Below, one piece after another: positions 52,607 to 61,195 of a DNA stretch of 64,000 nucleotides. This DNA comes from Crocinitomicaceae bacterium (GTDB lineage Bacteria > Bacteroidota > Bacteroidia > Flavobacteriales_D > Crocinitomicaceae). The position numbers and the translations under genes were made by a program. Location: assembly GCA_018402525.1 (NCBI GenBank), contig JAGYIR010000011.1, forward strand, positions 124,001 through 188,000, given 5' to 3'. The notes under the pieces are model-generated. The model saw only the letters and a list, made by a program, of their open reading frames with translations, was not told the DNA's origin and ran no database searches. Position 1 is the first letter of the stretch. Each line of letters starts with the position of its first letter.

Positions 52607-55600
52607 ATGAGTGAGAGAATTCTTCGGGCACTGATGCAGCTATTCGCAATTATTGCGAAAGTTGATGAAGTAGACCATGAGAAAGAAGAATCACAAGAAA
52701 TTCAAAGTACGAAGGGAAGACAGATTATTGAGTCCTTTCTTAAATCCGAATTGAGTTCGGCAGATGTCGATAATTACATTGAGGTATTTGATAATTTCTT
52801 AAAGGAAACACGGGGGAAATTATACTCTAAAAATAGAGATCAAAAACGAACTTCCCTTCACTCTGTAAAAATTTTACGGATTTGTGATCAAATCAATAAG
52901 GAACTCACGCAACGTCAAAAAGTCATTGTACTTATTCGAATTTTTGAGTTTATCGACAGCGATAACCAATTGTCCGAAAACGAACTTAAATTTATTCAAA
53001 CTGTTTCTGATTCATTTCATATCAGTGAAAAGGAGTTTGAAACAATTAAGAATTTTATTGCAGAAGACGGAACCTATTTTGTCGATGCACCTGAACACAT
53101 CTACTATTGCGCAAAGCAAAGCAGTGAGTTTAAAGAAGCAGTCGTTGAAGTAATTGAAGGTCTTGATGCACCGATTCACGTACTACATGTTAGGAGTGTC
53201 AAAACGTTATTTTTCAGGTATTACGGAAACGATGAACTCTATATAAATGGCCAAATTGTTGATACCAAGCGAACGCATGTCTTTAATATTGGCTCCACGC
53301 TTAGAACAGGTAAAAGCAGTCAACTTTTTTATAGCGACTTAGTCTCAAAACTGTCTAAGGAAATAAATACAACTCCCATCAGTCTTGAAGTTAACCATGT
53401 TTCCCTTGAATTTAACACTGGAGAAAATGCAATTAAAGATATTCACTTTGGGACGAACTCGGGAAACCTTATCGGCATTATGGGGGGCTCCGGTACAGGG
53501 AAAACGACGCTTTTAAATGTTTTGAACGGTAGACTTACGCCAACGAAGGGTGAAGTGCTTATCAATGGCATCGACTTGCATAAAAATGGAAAATTGCTGG
53601 AAGGTGTTATCGGCTATGTTGACCAAAATGACGTTCTAAACGAAGAGTTAACTGTGTATCAAAACTTGTATTTCAGTGCAAAACTGAGTATGGGTGGCTT
53701 GAATAAAATTCAAATTATTCGTAAAACTATAGAGTTACTAAAAAGTCTTGGTCTTTATGAAATTCGTTTTCTGAAAGTGGGATCTGTGCTTGAAAAGGTC
53801 ATCTCTGGTGGTCAACGAAAGCGATTAAATATTGCATTGGAATTGATTCGAGAACCGTCAATTCTGTTCATTGACGAACCTACTTCTGGGCTTTCTAGTA
53901 GAGATTCCGACAACATCATTGATCTTTTAAAAGAACTTTCTCTTCGAGGCAAGCTCATTTTTGCTGTCATTCATCAACCTTCCTCAAATATTTTTAAATT
54001 ATTTGATCGTTTGATTATTCTGGATCAAGGTGGACTTCCCATCTATAACGGAATTCCAATGAATGCCATTGTTCATTTCAAAACATTTTCTTACAAAGGA
54101 AATTCCCACGAGCGTGAATGTGGTTTGTGTGGAAATGTAAACCCAGAACAAATTTTCAATCTGATTGATGCGAAAATTGTCGATGAATTTGGTAACGAAA
54201 CGAATGTACGAAAAAAGACACCGCAAGATTGGAACAAAGTACACCGAAAAAACCGAGTGGAATACTCCATTAAAAAAGAAACCGTTGCCCCTACCTCTAA
54301 CATTAAGTTACCGCATCGTTTTATTCAGTTTATCACCTATTTCGTACGTGACGTATTTAGCAAGATTTCGAACATGCAATATGTCCTTATCAATGTATTA
54401 ATAGCGCCGGTTCTTGCAGTGGTCCTTTCTTATTTTATCAAATACTATGGCTGGTCAGACAAAGGCATGTCGTATACGTTTTATAACAATGAGAACATTC
54501 CACAGTACCTATTTATTATAGTAATTGTATCAATATTCTTAGGCTTGACGGTAGCTGCTGAAGAAATTCACCGCGATAAGAAAATAATTGCACGAGAACG
54601 TTTTATTAACCTTTCTAGAAATAGTTACTTGCTGTCGAAAATCGCCATCTTATTTATCATTTCTGGTGTTCAATCACTTTTGTTTGTTGTGATCGGTAAC
54701 AGTATTTTAGATATAAAAGGAATGTGGTTGGTTTTTTGGATTGTGATGTTTTCTTCTGCTTGCCTGTCGAACCTAATGGGGTTGATTATTTCCAGCACCT
54801 TTAATTCTGCTAAAGTTATCTACATAGTTATACCATTGCTCATAATCCCACAATTGTTGTTCAGTGGTGTGATTGTTAAGTTTGATAAACTTCATCCTTC
54901 ACTCTCGAATGCCACAAAAGTACCATGGGTTGGTAATTTGATGGTCTCTCGTTGGGCCTATGAGGCATTGACTGTTGAGCAAGCAACCCAGAATGAGTTT
55001 CAAAAAAGCTTCCTTCAGTATGAAATTGATAAAACACATGCCGCTTGGAAAAAGGATTATTGGACAGCGGAAATAAAAAAGCAGTTGAGTATCATTGACG
55101 ACGAAAAATCAACAGTGCAAGCCAAGCAAAAAGCAATTGATGTTATTTCAACAGAAATATCTGAAGAAGAGAAGGAATGGGGAAATTTCAAATGCAAAGA
55201 TTGCTTTTCTGGGTCTGGAAAAACTCCTAAGATCAACCGTCAGAGCGTTATTTATTTTGTTACCAAAATTAGAGATCAGCATATTTTGAACCTAAGTAAA
55301 GTGACTTCAGATATTAATAAGAAGATTGATTCAATGGGAAGTGAAGCGTACATCGCTTTAGAAAAGGAGTACGTGAATGAAGCGCTTATGATGATTGTAA
55401 AGAACAAATTGGAAAGTGACAAATTGATTGTGGATAAGGGCCAAATTTACCGAAACGATAATCCCATCTTCAACATTCCCAAAAATGTTTCATTCCTAGG
55501 ATCTCACTTCTACGCTCCATACAAAACATTGTTCGGAGTAAAAATGACGACTTTTCAAGCCAATATCATTGTGATTTGGTTCATGTCCCTAATTACCTAC

Positions 55601-55660
55601 ATCCTACTCTACTTCGACGTTTTCAAAAGAGCACTTGAAGGTTTTAAGAAAAAAGTGTAA
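52607..55660 (+). CDS. TerB-like/ABCG-type fused ABC exporter
   Basis: 1017 residues in order: a helical TerB-like domain (1-170), a small beta domain (about 185-260, ELYINGQIVDTKRTHVF), an ABC ATPase (about 265-490) and a six-helix membrane domain (about 580-1010). The ATPase has Walker A MGGSGTGKTT near 291, signature ISGGQRKRLN and Walker B SILFIDEPTSG. This is the half-transporter order of ABCG proteins (ATPase first). A CGLCGNVNPEQ motif near 505 may bind zinc. The loop between helices 5 and 6 is large (about 220 residues) and carries FKCKDC. It ends the three-gene operon. Substrate unknown. Confidence 0.88.
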   Translation: MSERILRALMQLFAIIAKVDEVDHEKEESQEIQSTKGRQIIESFLKSELSSADVDNYIEVFDNFLKETRGKLYSKNRDQKRTSLHSVKILRICDQINKELTQRQKVIVLIRIFEFIDSDNQLSENELKFIQTVSDSFHISEKEFETIKNFIAEDGTYFVDAPEHIYYCAKQSSEFKEAVVEVIEGLDAPIHVLHVRSVKTLFFRYYGNDELYINGQIVDTKRTHVFNIGSTLRTGKSSQLFYSDLVSKLSKEINTTPISLEVNHVSLEFNTGENAIKDIHFGTNSGNLIGIMGGSGTGKTTLLNVLNGRLTPTKGEVLINGIDLHKNGKLLEGVIGYVDQNDVLNEELTVYQNLYFSAKLSMGGLNKIQIIRKTIELLKSLGLYEIRFLKVGSVLEKVISGGQRKRLNIALELIREPSILFIDEPTSGLSSRDSDNIIDLLKELSLRGKLIFAVIHQPSSNIFKLFDRLIILDQGGLPIYNGIPMNAIVHFKTFSYKGNSHERECGLCGNVNPEQIFNLIDAKIVDEFGNETNVRKKTPQDWNKVHRKNRVEYSIKKETVAPTSNIKLPHRFIQFITYFVRDVFSKISNMQYVLINVLIAPVLAVVLSYFIKYYGWSDKGMSYTFYNNENIPQYLFIIVIVSIFLGLTVAAEEIHRDKKIIARERFINLSRNSYLLSKIAILFIISGVQSLLFVVIGNSILDIKGMWLVFWIVMFSSACLSNLMGLIISSTFNSAKVIYIVIPLLIIPQLLFSGVIVKFDKLHPSLSNATKVPWVGNLMVSRWAYEALTVEQATQNEFQKSFLQYEIDKTHAAWKKDYWTAEIKKQLSIIDDEKSTVQAKQKAIDVISTEISEEEKEWGNFKCKDCFSGSGKTPKINRQSVIYFVTKIRDQHILNLSKVTSDINKKIDSMGSEAYIALEKEYVNEALMMIVKNKLESDKLIVDKGQIYRNDNPIFNIPKNVSFLGSHFYAPYKTLFGVKMTTFQANIIVIWFMSLITYILLYFDVFKRALEGFKKKV

Positions 55661-55684
55661 TCCCGAAAAAAAACGGTAATCGCG

Positions 55685-55748
55685 CTAACTCTGCTGACTC
55701 TGCTGAGCCTGTCGAAGTATATCGAATGGGGGTAGCTGAGCTTATCGA
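55685..55748. repeat. REP-like intergenic element (copy C)
   Basis: It contains GAGCCTGTCGA at 55705-55715 and GAGCTTATCGA at 55738-55748, with two copies of ACTCTGCTGA just upstream. It can fold with GTAGCT/AGCTAC arms around the second copy. It occupies the space between two convergent genes, the ABC exporter and fabG, and resembles the elements at 8085 and 9657. Confidence 0.5.
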
Positions 55749-55750
55749 AG

Positions 55751-56497
55751 CTACATCAACATTCCACCACAAACATGAATCGTTTGTCCTGTGACATAAT
55801 TTGACATGTCAGAAGCTAAAAATACGGTAACATCTGCCACATCTTTTGGCGTACCACCTCTTTTCAATGGAATTGAATTTCTCCACTCTTCGACGACTTT
55901 TTGATCCAATGCACCCGTCATTTCAGTTTCAATAAACCCAGGAGCAATCGCATTGCAACGAATATTTCTTGAACCCAGTTCTTGCGCAACAGATTTTGTA
56001 AACCCAATTAATCCTGCTTTTGAAGCAGCGTAGTTCGATTGGCCAGCGTTTCCACTTACACCAACCACTGATGACATGTTAATGATAGACCCTTTTCTCG
56101 CTTTCAACATAGGACGTTGAACTGCCTTTGTCAAATTGAACGCCGATTTTAAATTGGTATTCATTACCTCGTCCCACTGCTCTTCAGACATGCGCATTAA
56201 CAATGTATCACGTGTAATTCCCGCATTGTTTACCAAAACATCAATTTGTCCGAATTCCTCAACAACATCGTCGACAAGCTTTTGTGCTTGCTCATAATCA
56301 CCTGCATCGGATTTAAATCCTTTGGCAACACCACCGTTCGCACCTAATTCAGCTTCTAACGCCTTCGCCTTTTCCTCTGAAGATAAATAAGTAAAGGCTA
56401 CTTTTGCACCTTGTTTTACGCACTCTTCAGCGATAGATTTTCCAATTCCTCTTGAGGCTCCAGTAATTAAAACGACTTTGTCAGCTAGTAAATTCAT
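55751..56497 (-). CDS. fabG: 3-oxoacyl-[acyl-carrier-protein] reductase
   Basis: 248 residues, an SDR enzyme. NADPH-binding GASRGIGKSIAEE is at about 14-26, NNAG at LVNNAGITRD, and the catalytic Ser-Tyr-Lys in MSSVVGVSGNAGQSNYAASKAG (serine near 141, Tyr near 154, Lys near 158). The PGFIETEMTG loop and the TGQTIHVCGGM end are FabG-typical. It reduces 3-oxoacyl-ACP to 3-hydroxyacyl-ACP in fatty acid elongation. A TATATTTG -7 box lies upstream at 56514-56521 (minus). No other fab genes are adjacent. Confidence 0.95.
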   Translation of the reverse strand: MNLLADKVVLITGASRGIGKSIAEECVKQGAKVAFTYLSSEEKAKALEAELGANGGVAKGFKSDAGDYEQAQKLVDDVVEEFGQIDVLVNNAGITRDTLLMRMSEEQWDEVMNTNLKSAFNLTKAVQRPMLKARKGSIINMSSVVGVSGNAGQSNYAASKAGLIGFTKSVAQELGSRNIRCNAIAPGFIETEMTGALDQKVVEEWRNSIPLKRGGTPKDVADVTVFLASDMSNYVTGQTIHVCGGMLM

Positions 56498-56581
56498 TGG
56501 TTCAATTTTGAAGCAAATATAATCAATCGAAACGAATCACTGTAAATTTGATGAGCGATTCTTTTGAAATCAACCACGGGA

Positions 56582-58306
56582 TTAATTAAAGAAATCCCAC
56601 GTTAACCCTATGCGCAAACGAGTTCCAGCAATTGGGTAGTTTTCAAGTACTTTATTCGTTTGATCTGACCAGAAATAGCCAATATTTTCATAACGTACGA
56701 AAAAACGAAATTCAGAGATTCCTAGCGAAACAAAGGCGTGTAGGTTCGCCATTGGAGTGAATCCTGGTGCATTCGTACTCCAGTCATACGTGTCCATGTG
56801 CGGCAAATAAGTTCTAGTTGAAAACGCAGAAATATAAGACCCGTCTATTCCAAAAAGTGCTTCCAACTTCTTCGCTTTAAACAATTTACCCTTTACAAAT
56901 AATCGACCGTACGCCTGAAATTCTGGTAAAATATTATCGGTGCTTGTTGTATAGATGAAGTTCGGATTAAAATGAAGTGCCCCAAGCTTAAACGCAGCAC
57001 GTACTCCAAGAGAACTGAATGTATAGTTCCCCGTTGTGTTCACCCAGCTTGTTCCATCAAACATATAGGGATTGGAAATCGAAGTTAACTCACCTAAAAA
57101 TGAAACCCTAATCTTCTCTTGAAAAAATGAATATCCTGCATTTCCCCCAACACTTAGTAAAGGCTGATTTTCAACGTTGGTCAATAAGTAGTTCGCGTTG
57201 TTCGAGAAGTACGTACGCTGAAAAACAGACGGTGCATTGTTTTCAAATTTTAAAATTGCATTGACTTCAAAACGATTGAGTACATATTTCAAACTTACCC
57301 GTTCATAAAAGGAATTAAATCTTCCTAAGATATTGAAATTAAACTCATTAGTCAGTTTCAACGAGTTCAGATGTAAAAATGCACTGGAGGTTAAATCCAC
57401 CTCATGTGTATCGGTGTGACTTCCCAAATTCTGATAATCCCAATACACATGCTTTAGCAGTCCATCAATGTAAAAACGTTTACTTGCAAAGTACGCTCCC
57501 GCCCCATTTCCCAACTCGTTCAAATTGTACTGATCTCGCGTACTGAAACTATCGATAAACACGGCGTCATAGCTATCAAAAATGGCATCAGTTTCAGTGT
57601 AGATCCGATTTCGAACCTTGTACGTGTGCTGCGTCACAGGACCAAGCATTGCGGTAGAGTCTTTCAGTACATTGAAGTAGTTTTTAACCGAGATTTCAGC
57701 CATACGGTTTCGACTTACCGCATTTTGCTTGTAGACCGGAGAAAATTCTAAACCAAAATTTTCAATCAATGTATCGGTGATAATTCCACCTGGGTGATTC
57801 GTATTGAACGACTGAAATGCTCCTTTCACTTGAAGTGAATAACGCTGTCCTTTCCGCTGCAACTGCAATTGCACGCAGTCATTATTAAAACCAGCGTTTC
57901 GAATGGAACCTAAGCCCGAATTCCGCTCGTAATCAATGTTTAAAAGTGTTTTTTGAGTAATAGCATGATTGTACTGCGCACGGATAAACTGACTCCCCTG
58001 TCCACCAATAGAATATGTAAAACCTAAGTGCGGAAGTCCCGAAAATCGCATTTCTCCCCAAGTAAATGAGGGCTGCATGACGGGAGAATAGATTTGATGG
58101 ACAACACTATGTATACTTAAACCATCCAAAGACAGCATTGGTCTGCCACCGTCAAAAACCGTGGGTAAATAAGCCGTTTTTATATCAATGGAATCGAGAT
58201 CTCCTGTCGTACGATTTGCATACGTAAGTGTGTCAAATTCGTAAACGATTTGGGCGTTGGCAGAAAGCGTGATCAGCACGAATAACAATCCAGCGAAAAT
58301 CTTCAT
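56582..58306 (-). CDS. Putative outer-membrane porin (DUF4289-like)
   Basis: 574 residues from ATG 58306 (MKIFAGLLFVLITLSANAQ); an ATG three codons upstream at 58315 is also possible. After the signal peptide, the body consists of alternating hydrophobic strands, with frequent aromatic ends (FTWGEMRFSGLPHLGFTYS, FNFNILGRFNSFYERVSLKY), the pattern of a beta-barrel; the C-terminal residue is Asn after WDFF rather than aromatic. This resembles the Bacteroidota putative porin family. It would let small solutes cross the outer membrane. It sits between fabG and rpsT, on the same strand. Confidence 0.7.
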   Translation of the reverse strand: MKIFAGLLFVLITLSANAQIVYEFDTLTYANRTTGDLDSIDIKTAYLPTVFDGGRPMLSLDGLSIHSVVHQIYSPVMQPSFTWGEMRFSGLPHLGFTYSIGGQGSQFIRAQYNHAITQKTLLNIDYERNSGLGSIRNAGFNNDCVQLQLQRKGQRYSLQVKGAFQSFNTNHPGGIITDTLIENFGLEFSPVYKQNAVSRNRMAEISVKNYFNVLKDSTAMLGPVTQHTYKVRNRIYTETDAIFDSYDAVFIDSFSTRDQYNLNELGNGAGAYFASKRFYIDGLLKHVYWDYQNLGSHTDTHEVDLTSSAFLHLNSLKLTNEFNFNILGRFNSFYERVSLKYVLNRFEVNAILKFENNAPSVFQRTYFSNNANYLLTNVENQPLLSVGGNAGYSFFQEKIRVSFLGELTSISNPYMFDGTSWVNTTGNYTFSSLGVRAAFKLGALHFNPNFIYTTSTDNILPEFQAYGRLFVKGKLFKAKKLEALFGIDGSYISAFSTRTYLPHMDTYDWSTNAPGFTPMANLHAFVSLGISEFRFFVRYENIGYFWSDQTNKVLENYPIAGTRLRIGLTWDFFN

Positions 58307-58335
58307 TGTACTCACTATATGAGAAGTAAAGGTAT

Positions 58336-58363
58336 AAAAAAAGGGTCAGCCTGTGGCTGACCC
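58336..58363 (-). terminator. Terminator of the tRNA-Glu/rpsT unit
   Basis: A perfect 9-bp stem (58343-58351 with 58355-58363, GGGTCAGCC and its complement) with a 3-base loop, followed on the minus strand by seven T bases (58336-58342). Confidence 0.9.
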
Positions 58364-58392
58364 CATAAATATCTTTTGGATAAAAAAATATC

Positions 58393-58644
58393 CTACAAGT
58401 TATTAATTTTCACTTGCAATCCTGATTTAAGATTGGCAGCTTTATTCTTGTGAATAATATTCTTTTTAGCCAATTTATCGATCATCGCATAAATAGAAGG
58501 AATCAAAGTTTGAGCTTCTTTTTTATCCTCAAGTTCACGCATTCTACGAATCGCATTACGCGTAGTTTTGTGTTGGTATTTATTACGTAATCTTTTCGAT
58601 TCGTTTGATCTAATTCTCTTTAATGCTGACTTATGATTCGCCAT
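58393..58644 (-). CDS. rpsT: 30S ribosomal protein S20
   Basis: 83 residues, basic and helical. The pattern [20 protein letters not shown] at the start and [13 protein letters not shown]-like end ([10 protein letters not shown]) is diagnostic. S20 binds 16S rRNA early in 30S assembly. It follows two tRNA-Glu genes with only 40 bases between, and is closed by the terminator at 58336-58363, so the tRNAs and S20 may share a transcript from the promoter at 58888-58918. Confidence 0.96.
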   Translation of the reverse strand: MANHKSALKRIRSNESKRLRNKYQHKTTRNAIRRMRELEDKKEAQTLIPSIYAMIDKLAKKNIIHKNKAANLKSGLQVKINNL

Positions 58645-58683
58645 GTTTTTTGTTTTTAATAAATTTTTAAACGTTATGTCTTG

Positions 58684-58755
58684 CAGCCCATAGGAGAATC
58701 GAACTCCTGTTTCCAGGATGAAAACCTGGCGTCCTAACCACTAGACGAATGGGCC
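58684..58755 (-). tRNA. tRNA-Glu (UUC), copy 2
   Basis: 72 bases on the minus strand. The acceptor stem GGCCCAT pairs with ATGGGCT (G1-U72 wobble), the anticodon loop is TTTTCAT between CCAGG/CCTGG stems (anticodon TTC), and the T arm has GTTCGATT. The 3' CCA is not encoded; discriminator G. It is identical to the copy at 58782-58853. Confidence 0.96.
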
Positions 58756-58781
58756 AAATTACAACTTTTTTTTCAATTTGG

Positions 58782-58853
58782 CAGCCCATAGGAGAATCGA
58801 ACTCCTGTTTCCAGGATGAAAACCTGGCGTCCTAACCACTAGACGAATGGGCC
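58782..58853 (-). tRNA. tRNA-Glu (UUC), copy 1
   Basis: 72 bases, identical to the second copy, 26 bases upstream of it in the direction of transcription. The anticodon is TTC. A promoter (TTTG-19 bases-TATATTTG) precedes it. Confidence 0.96.
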
Positions 58854-58887
58854 TTATTTTAATTCAAACTCCCCCAATTTGGGAGTG

Positions 58888-58918
58888 CAAATATATACTG
58901 AAATTCCTTAATAGCAAA
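58888..58918 (-). promoter_or_regulatory. Promoter of the tRNA-Glu pair
   Basis: On the minus strand, TTTG (58915-58918) and a perfect TATATTTG (58888-58895) are 19 bases apart. The expected start falls near 58881, 28 bases before the first tRNA. Confidence 0.6.
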
Positions 58919-58935
58919 CAAGAGCGACATTTTTT

Positions 58936-59637
58936 TTAAAAAACATTTGTGTCGTCTGCTTTAAACTTAAATCCAAGTCGTTTGCCAGTTGCCACCTTTA
59001 AGTCAGAACTTATTTCATTTATCTGCATGATAGAAACTTCCTGAACGATTTCATAAGGTGGTGTAATTAAATCAAATTCAATTGCATAAATGATCGAACT
59101 CTGCACGATTTGGCGGATAAAATCATCCGTAATTTCATCTTTTTCCAAGTTTCTAAACAAGAATCCAAGTTGTCCCTTCCCTTCAACCATAAAATGTCGG
59201 TCATGATTCAGAAAAATGCGACCAATCAAATAACCAGAGTCACTGTACCTGTTTTTTTCAAATGATTCTGCTAGAAAATTGTAAATATTAATCATGGCAA
59301 AATAGCCATTTGCACCGTTTTCTTGAAGGTATTTTGTTTTCCAAAGCGGATGCTCATCCGGTAATCGAAAAATATTGGTATGCAGTTGAAAAACTAGCGC
59401 ATCACTTCCTACAAATACCCGAAACTCAAATTTTCCGTTATCCTTAAATCTAAGACGAACGCGCGTATCATCTACACTTTTGGAAACTGTATCAAGCTCC
59501 TCTTTAACAATCAATTTGAACTGTTCTAATACCTCCTCAGAAAAATCAGCGACATCTTGCTTTAAAGCTGCCTTGTTGAGCAGTAAATCAATGATTTCTG
59601 CCCGTTGATTCTGAACTTTAGTTTTTCTTTTAGCCAT
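58936..59637 (-). CDS. Conserved protein of unknown function
   Basis: 233 residues from ATG 59637 (MAKRKTKVQNQRAEIIDLL); the upstream ATG at 59664 overlaps the proS end and adds unrelated residues. A helical N-terminus is followed by a mixed alpha/beta core: DTRVRLRFKDNGKFEFRVFV near 60-80, then FMVEGKGQLGFLFRNLEKDE and IIYAIEFDLITPPYEIVQEV. No motif for catalysis or membrane helix. I recognise it as a conserved hypothetical of Bacteroidota and assign no role. It directly follows proS on the minus strand. Confidence 0.6.
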   Translation of the reverse strand: MAKRKTKVQNQRAEIIDLLLNKAALKQDVADFSEEVLEQFKLIVKEELDTVSKSVDDTRVRLRFKDNGKFEFRVFVGSDALVFQLHTNIFRLPDEHPLWKTKYLQENGANGYFAMINIYNFLAESFEKNRYSDSGYLIGRIFLNHDRHFMVEGKGQLGFLFRNLEKDEITDDFIRQIVQSSIIYAIEFDLITPPYEIVQEVSIMQINEISSDLKVATGKRLGFKFKADDTNVF

Positions 59638-59638
59638 A

Positions 59639-61114
59639 TTAATATGCTTTTGCGAAAATAACACGACCGACAGAAGGTTTTCCTGTCACCATGCACTTAC
59701 CTTCTTCTTTCACTTGATCAAATGGAATACAACGAATGGTAGCTTTTGTCTCGTCTTTCACCTTCGCTTCTGTTTCCTTCGTTCCATCCCAGTGCGCCAA
59801 GAAGAAACCTCCCTCCTGCTCCAATTTCAATTTAAACTCGTCGTAAGTATCAACCGTTTGCGTATTCTCCGCTCTGTATTTTTTAGCTCTGTCTAACAAG
59901 TTGACTTGTATCGCTTTCAATAAGTTTTCAATATACGTATCAACTCCATCAAAAGCGACAACCTCTTTCGTTTTTTCATCACGGCGTGCCACTTCAATAT
60001 TTCCATTTTCCAAATCTCTTGGTCCCATGGCTAAACGTACAGGAACTCCTTTGGATTCATATTCAGAAAACTTCCATCCTGGACGACGGTTATCGTCATC
60101 GTCGTATTTAAATGAAATACCACGCTCTTTCAGTTTAGCCCCAAGTGCTTTAATCTTTTCAGAAATTGCTTCCAGTTCTTCTTGTGATTTATAAATTGGA
60201 ACTGCAACCACTTGAATTGGCGCTAATGCTGGCGGAAGTACCAATCCCTCATCGTCTGAATGTGTCATGATAAGCGCTCCCATCAATCGTGTGGAGACCC
60301 CCCAAGAAGTCGCCCAAACATACTCTTGTTTTCCTTCTTTATCAGTAAACTTTACATCAAATGCTTTTGCGAAATTCTGACCTAAAAAGTGCGATGTACC
60401 CGCCTGAAGTGCTTTTCCATCTTGCATCATCGCCTCGATGCAGTAGGTGTCATCAGCACCAGCAAATCGCTCACTTTCGGTTTTAAATCCTTGTATAACT
60501 GGCATTGCCATGTAGTTCTCTGCGAAATCGGCATAGACTTGACACATTTGCGTTGTTTCATCAATCGCTTCCTGCTTGGTTGCATGCGCCGTGTGTCCTT
60601 CTTGCCACAAAAACTCTGTCGTTCTAAGAAATAAACGTGTTCTCATTTCCCAGCGCACCACATTCGCCCATTGGTTAATCAAAATCGGTAGATCTCTGTA
60701 CGATTGAATCCAGTTCTTATATGAATTCCAGATGATAGTTTCCGAAGTAGGACGAACAATCAATTCTTCTTCCAATTTCGCTTCTGGATCGACAATTAAA
60801 CCACTTCCGTCTTCTGCATTTTTGAGACGATAGTGCGTTACGACAGCGCATTCTTTCGCAAAGCCTTCAATGTGACTGGCTTCTTTACTCAAGTATGATT
60901 TTGGAATAAACAGCGGAAAATAAGCGTTTGAATGTCCCGTTTCTTTGAATTTTGCATCCAGGATCTCTTTCATTTTCTCCCAGATGGCGTATCCGTAGGG
61001 TTTAATCACCATACATCCTTTTACATCAGAATGTTCAGCTAAATCTGCACGATAAACAAGTTCATTGTACCATTTCGAATAATCCTCTTCGCGTGTTGTA
61101 TATTTCTGCGCCAT
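59639..61114 (-). CDS. proS: Prolyl-tRNA synthetase, archaeal/eukaryotic-type
   Basis: 491 residues, without the insertion domain of the bacterial type, so it is the ProS3 (archaeal/eukaryotic-like) form common in Bacteroidota. Class II motifs: motif 2 [14 protein letters not shown] (threonine where many have arginine), motif 3 [10 protein letters not shown]-region before the anticodon domain ([19 protein letters not shown]). The RPTSETIIW and [13 protein letters not shown] segments bind proline and ATP. The C-terminal domain ends [23 protein letters not shown]-like, ending in tyrosine as in the family. It charges tRNA-Pro. A TATTTTTG -7 box lies at 61147-61154 (minus). Confidence 0.97.
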   Translation of the reverse strand: MAQKYTTREEDYSKWYNELVYRADLAEHSDVKGCMVIKPYGYAIWEKMKEILDAKFKETGHSNAYFPLFIPKSYLSKEASHIEGFAKECAVVTHYRLKNAEDGSGLIVDPEAKLEEELIVRPTSETIIWNSYKNWIQSYRDLPILINQWANVVRWEMRTRLFLRTTEFLWQEGHTAHATKQEAIDETTQMCQVYADFAENYMAMPVIQGFKTESERFAGADDTYCIEAMMQDGKALQAGTSHFLGQNFAKAFDVKFTDKEGKQEYVWATSWGVSTRLMGALIMTHSDDEGLVLPPALAPIQVVAVPIYKSQEELEAISEKIKALGAKLKERGISFKYDDDDNRRPGWKFSEYESKGVPVRLAMGPRDLENGNIEVARRDEKTKEVVAFDGVDTYIENLLKAIQVNLLDRAKKYRAENTQTVDTYDEFKLKLEQEGGFFLAHWDGTKETEAKVKDETKATIRCIPFDQVKEEGKCMVTGKPSVGRVIFAKAY

Positions 61115-61195
61115 TGTATAATCTATTGAGCATTAAAATTTGAATGCAAAAATAGAAATTAAATAGCAACAGCTTGGATCATCGTTCAATTATAT

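Noticed and set aside
53999-54303. Minus-strand ORFs within the ABC exporter
   Set aside because: They are antisense to an intact, well-conserved ATPase.
58868-58886. Small hairpin upstream of tRNA-Glu as a terminator or RNA
   Set aside because: ACTCCC/GGGAGT with a 7-base loop has no T run and falls on the start region of the tRNA transcript.
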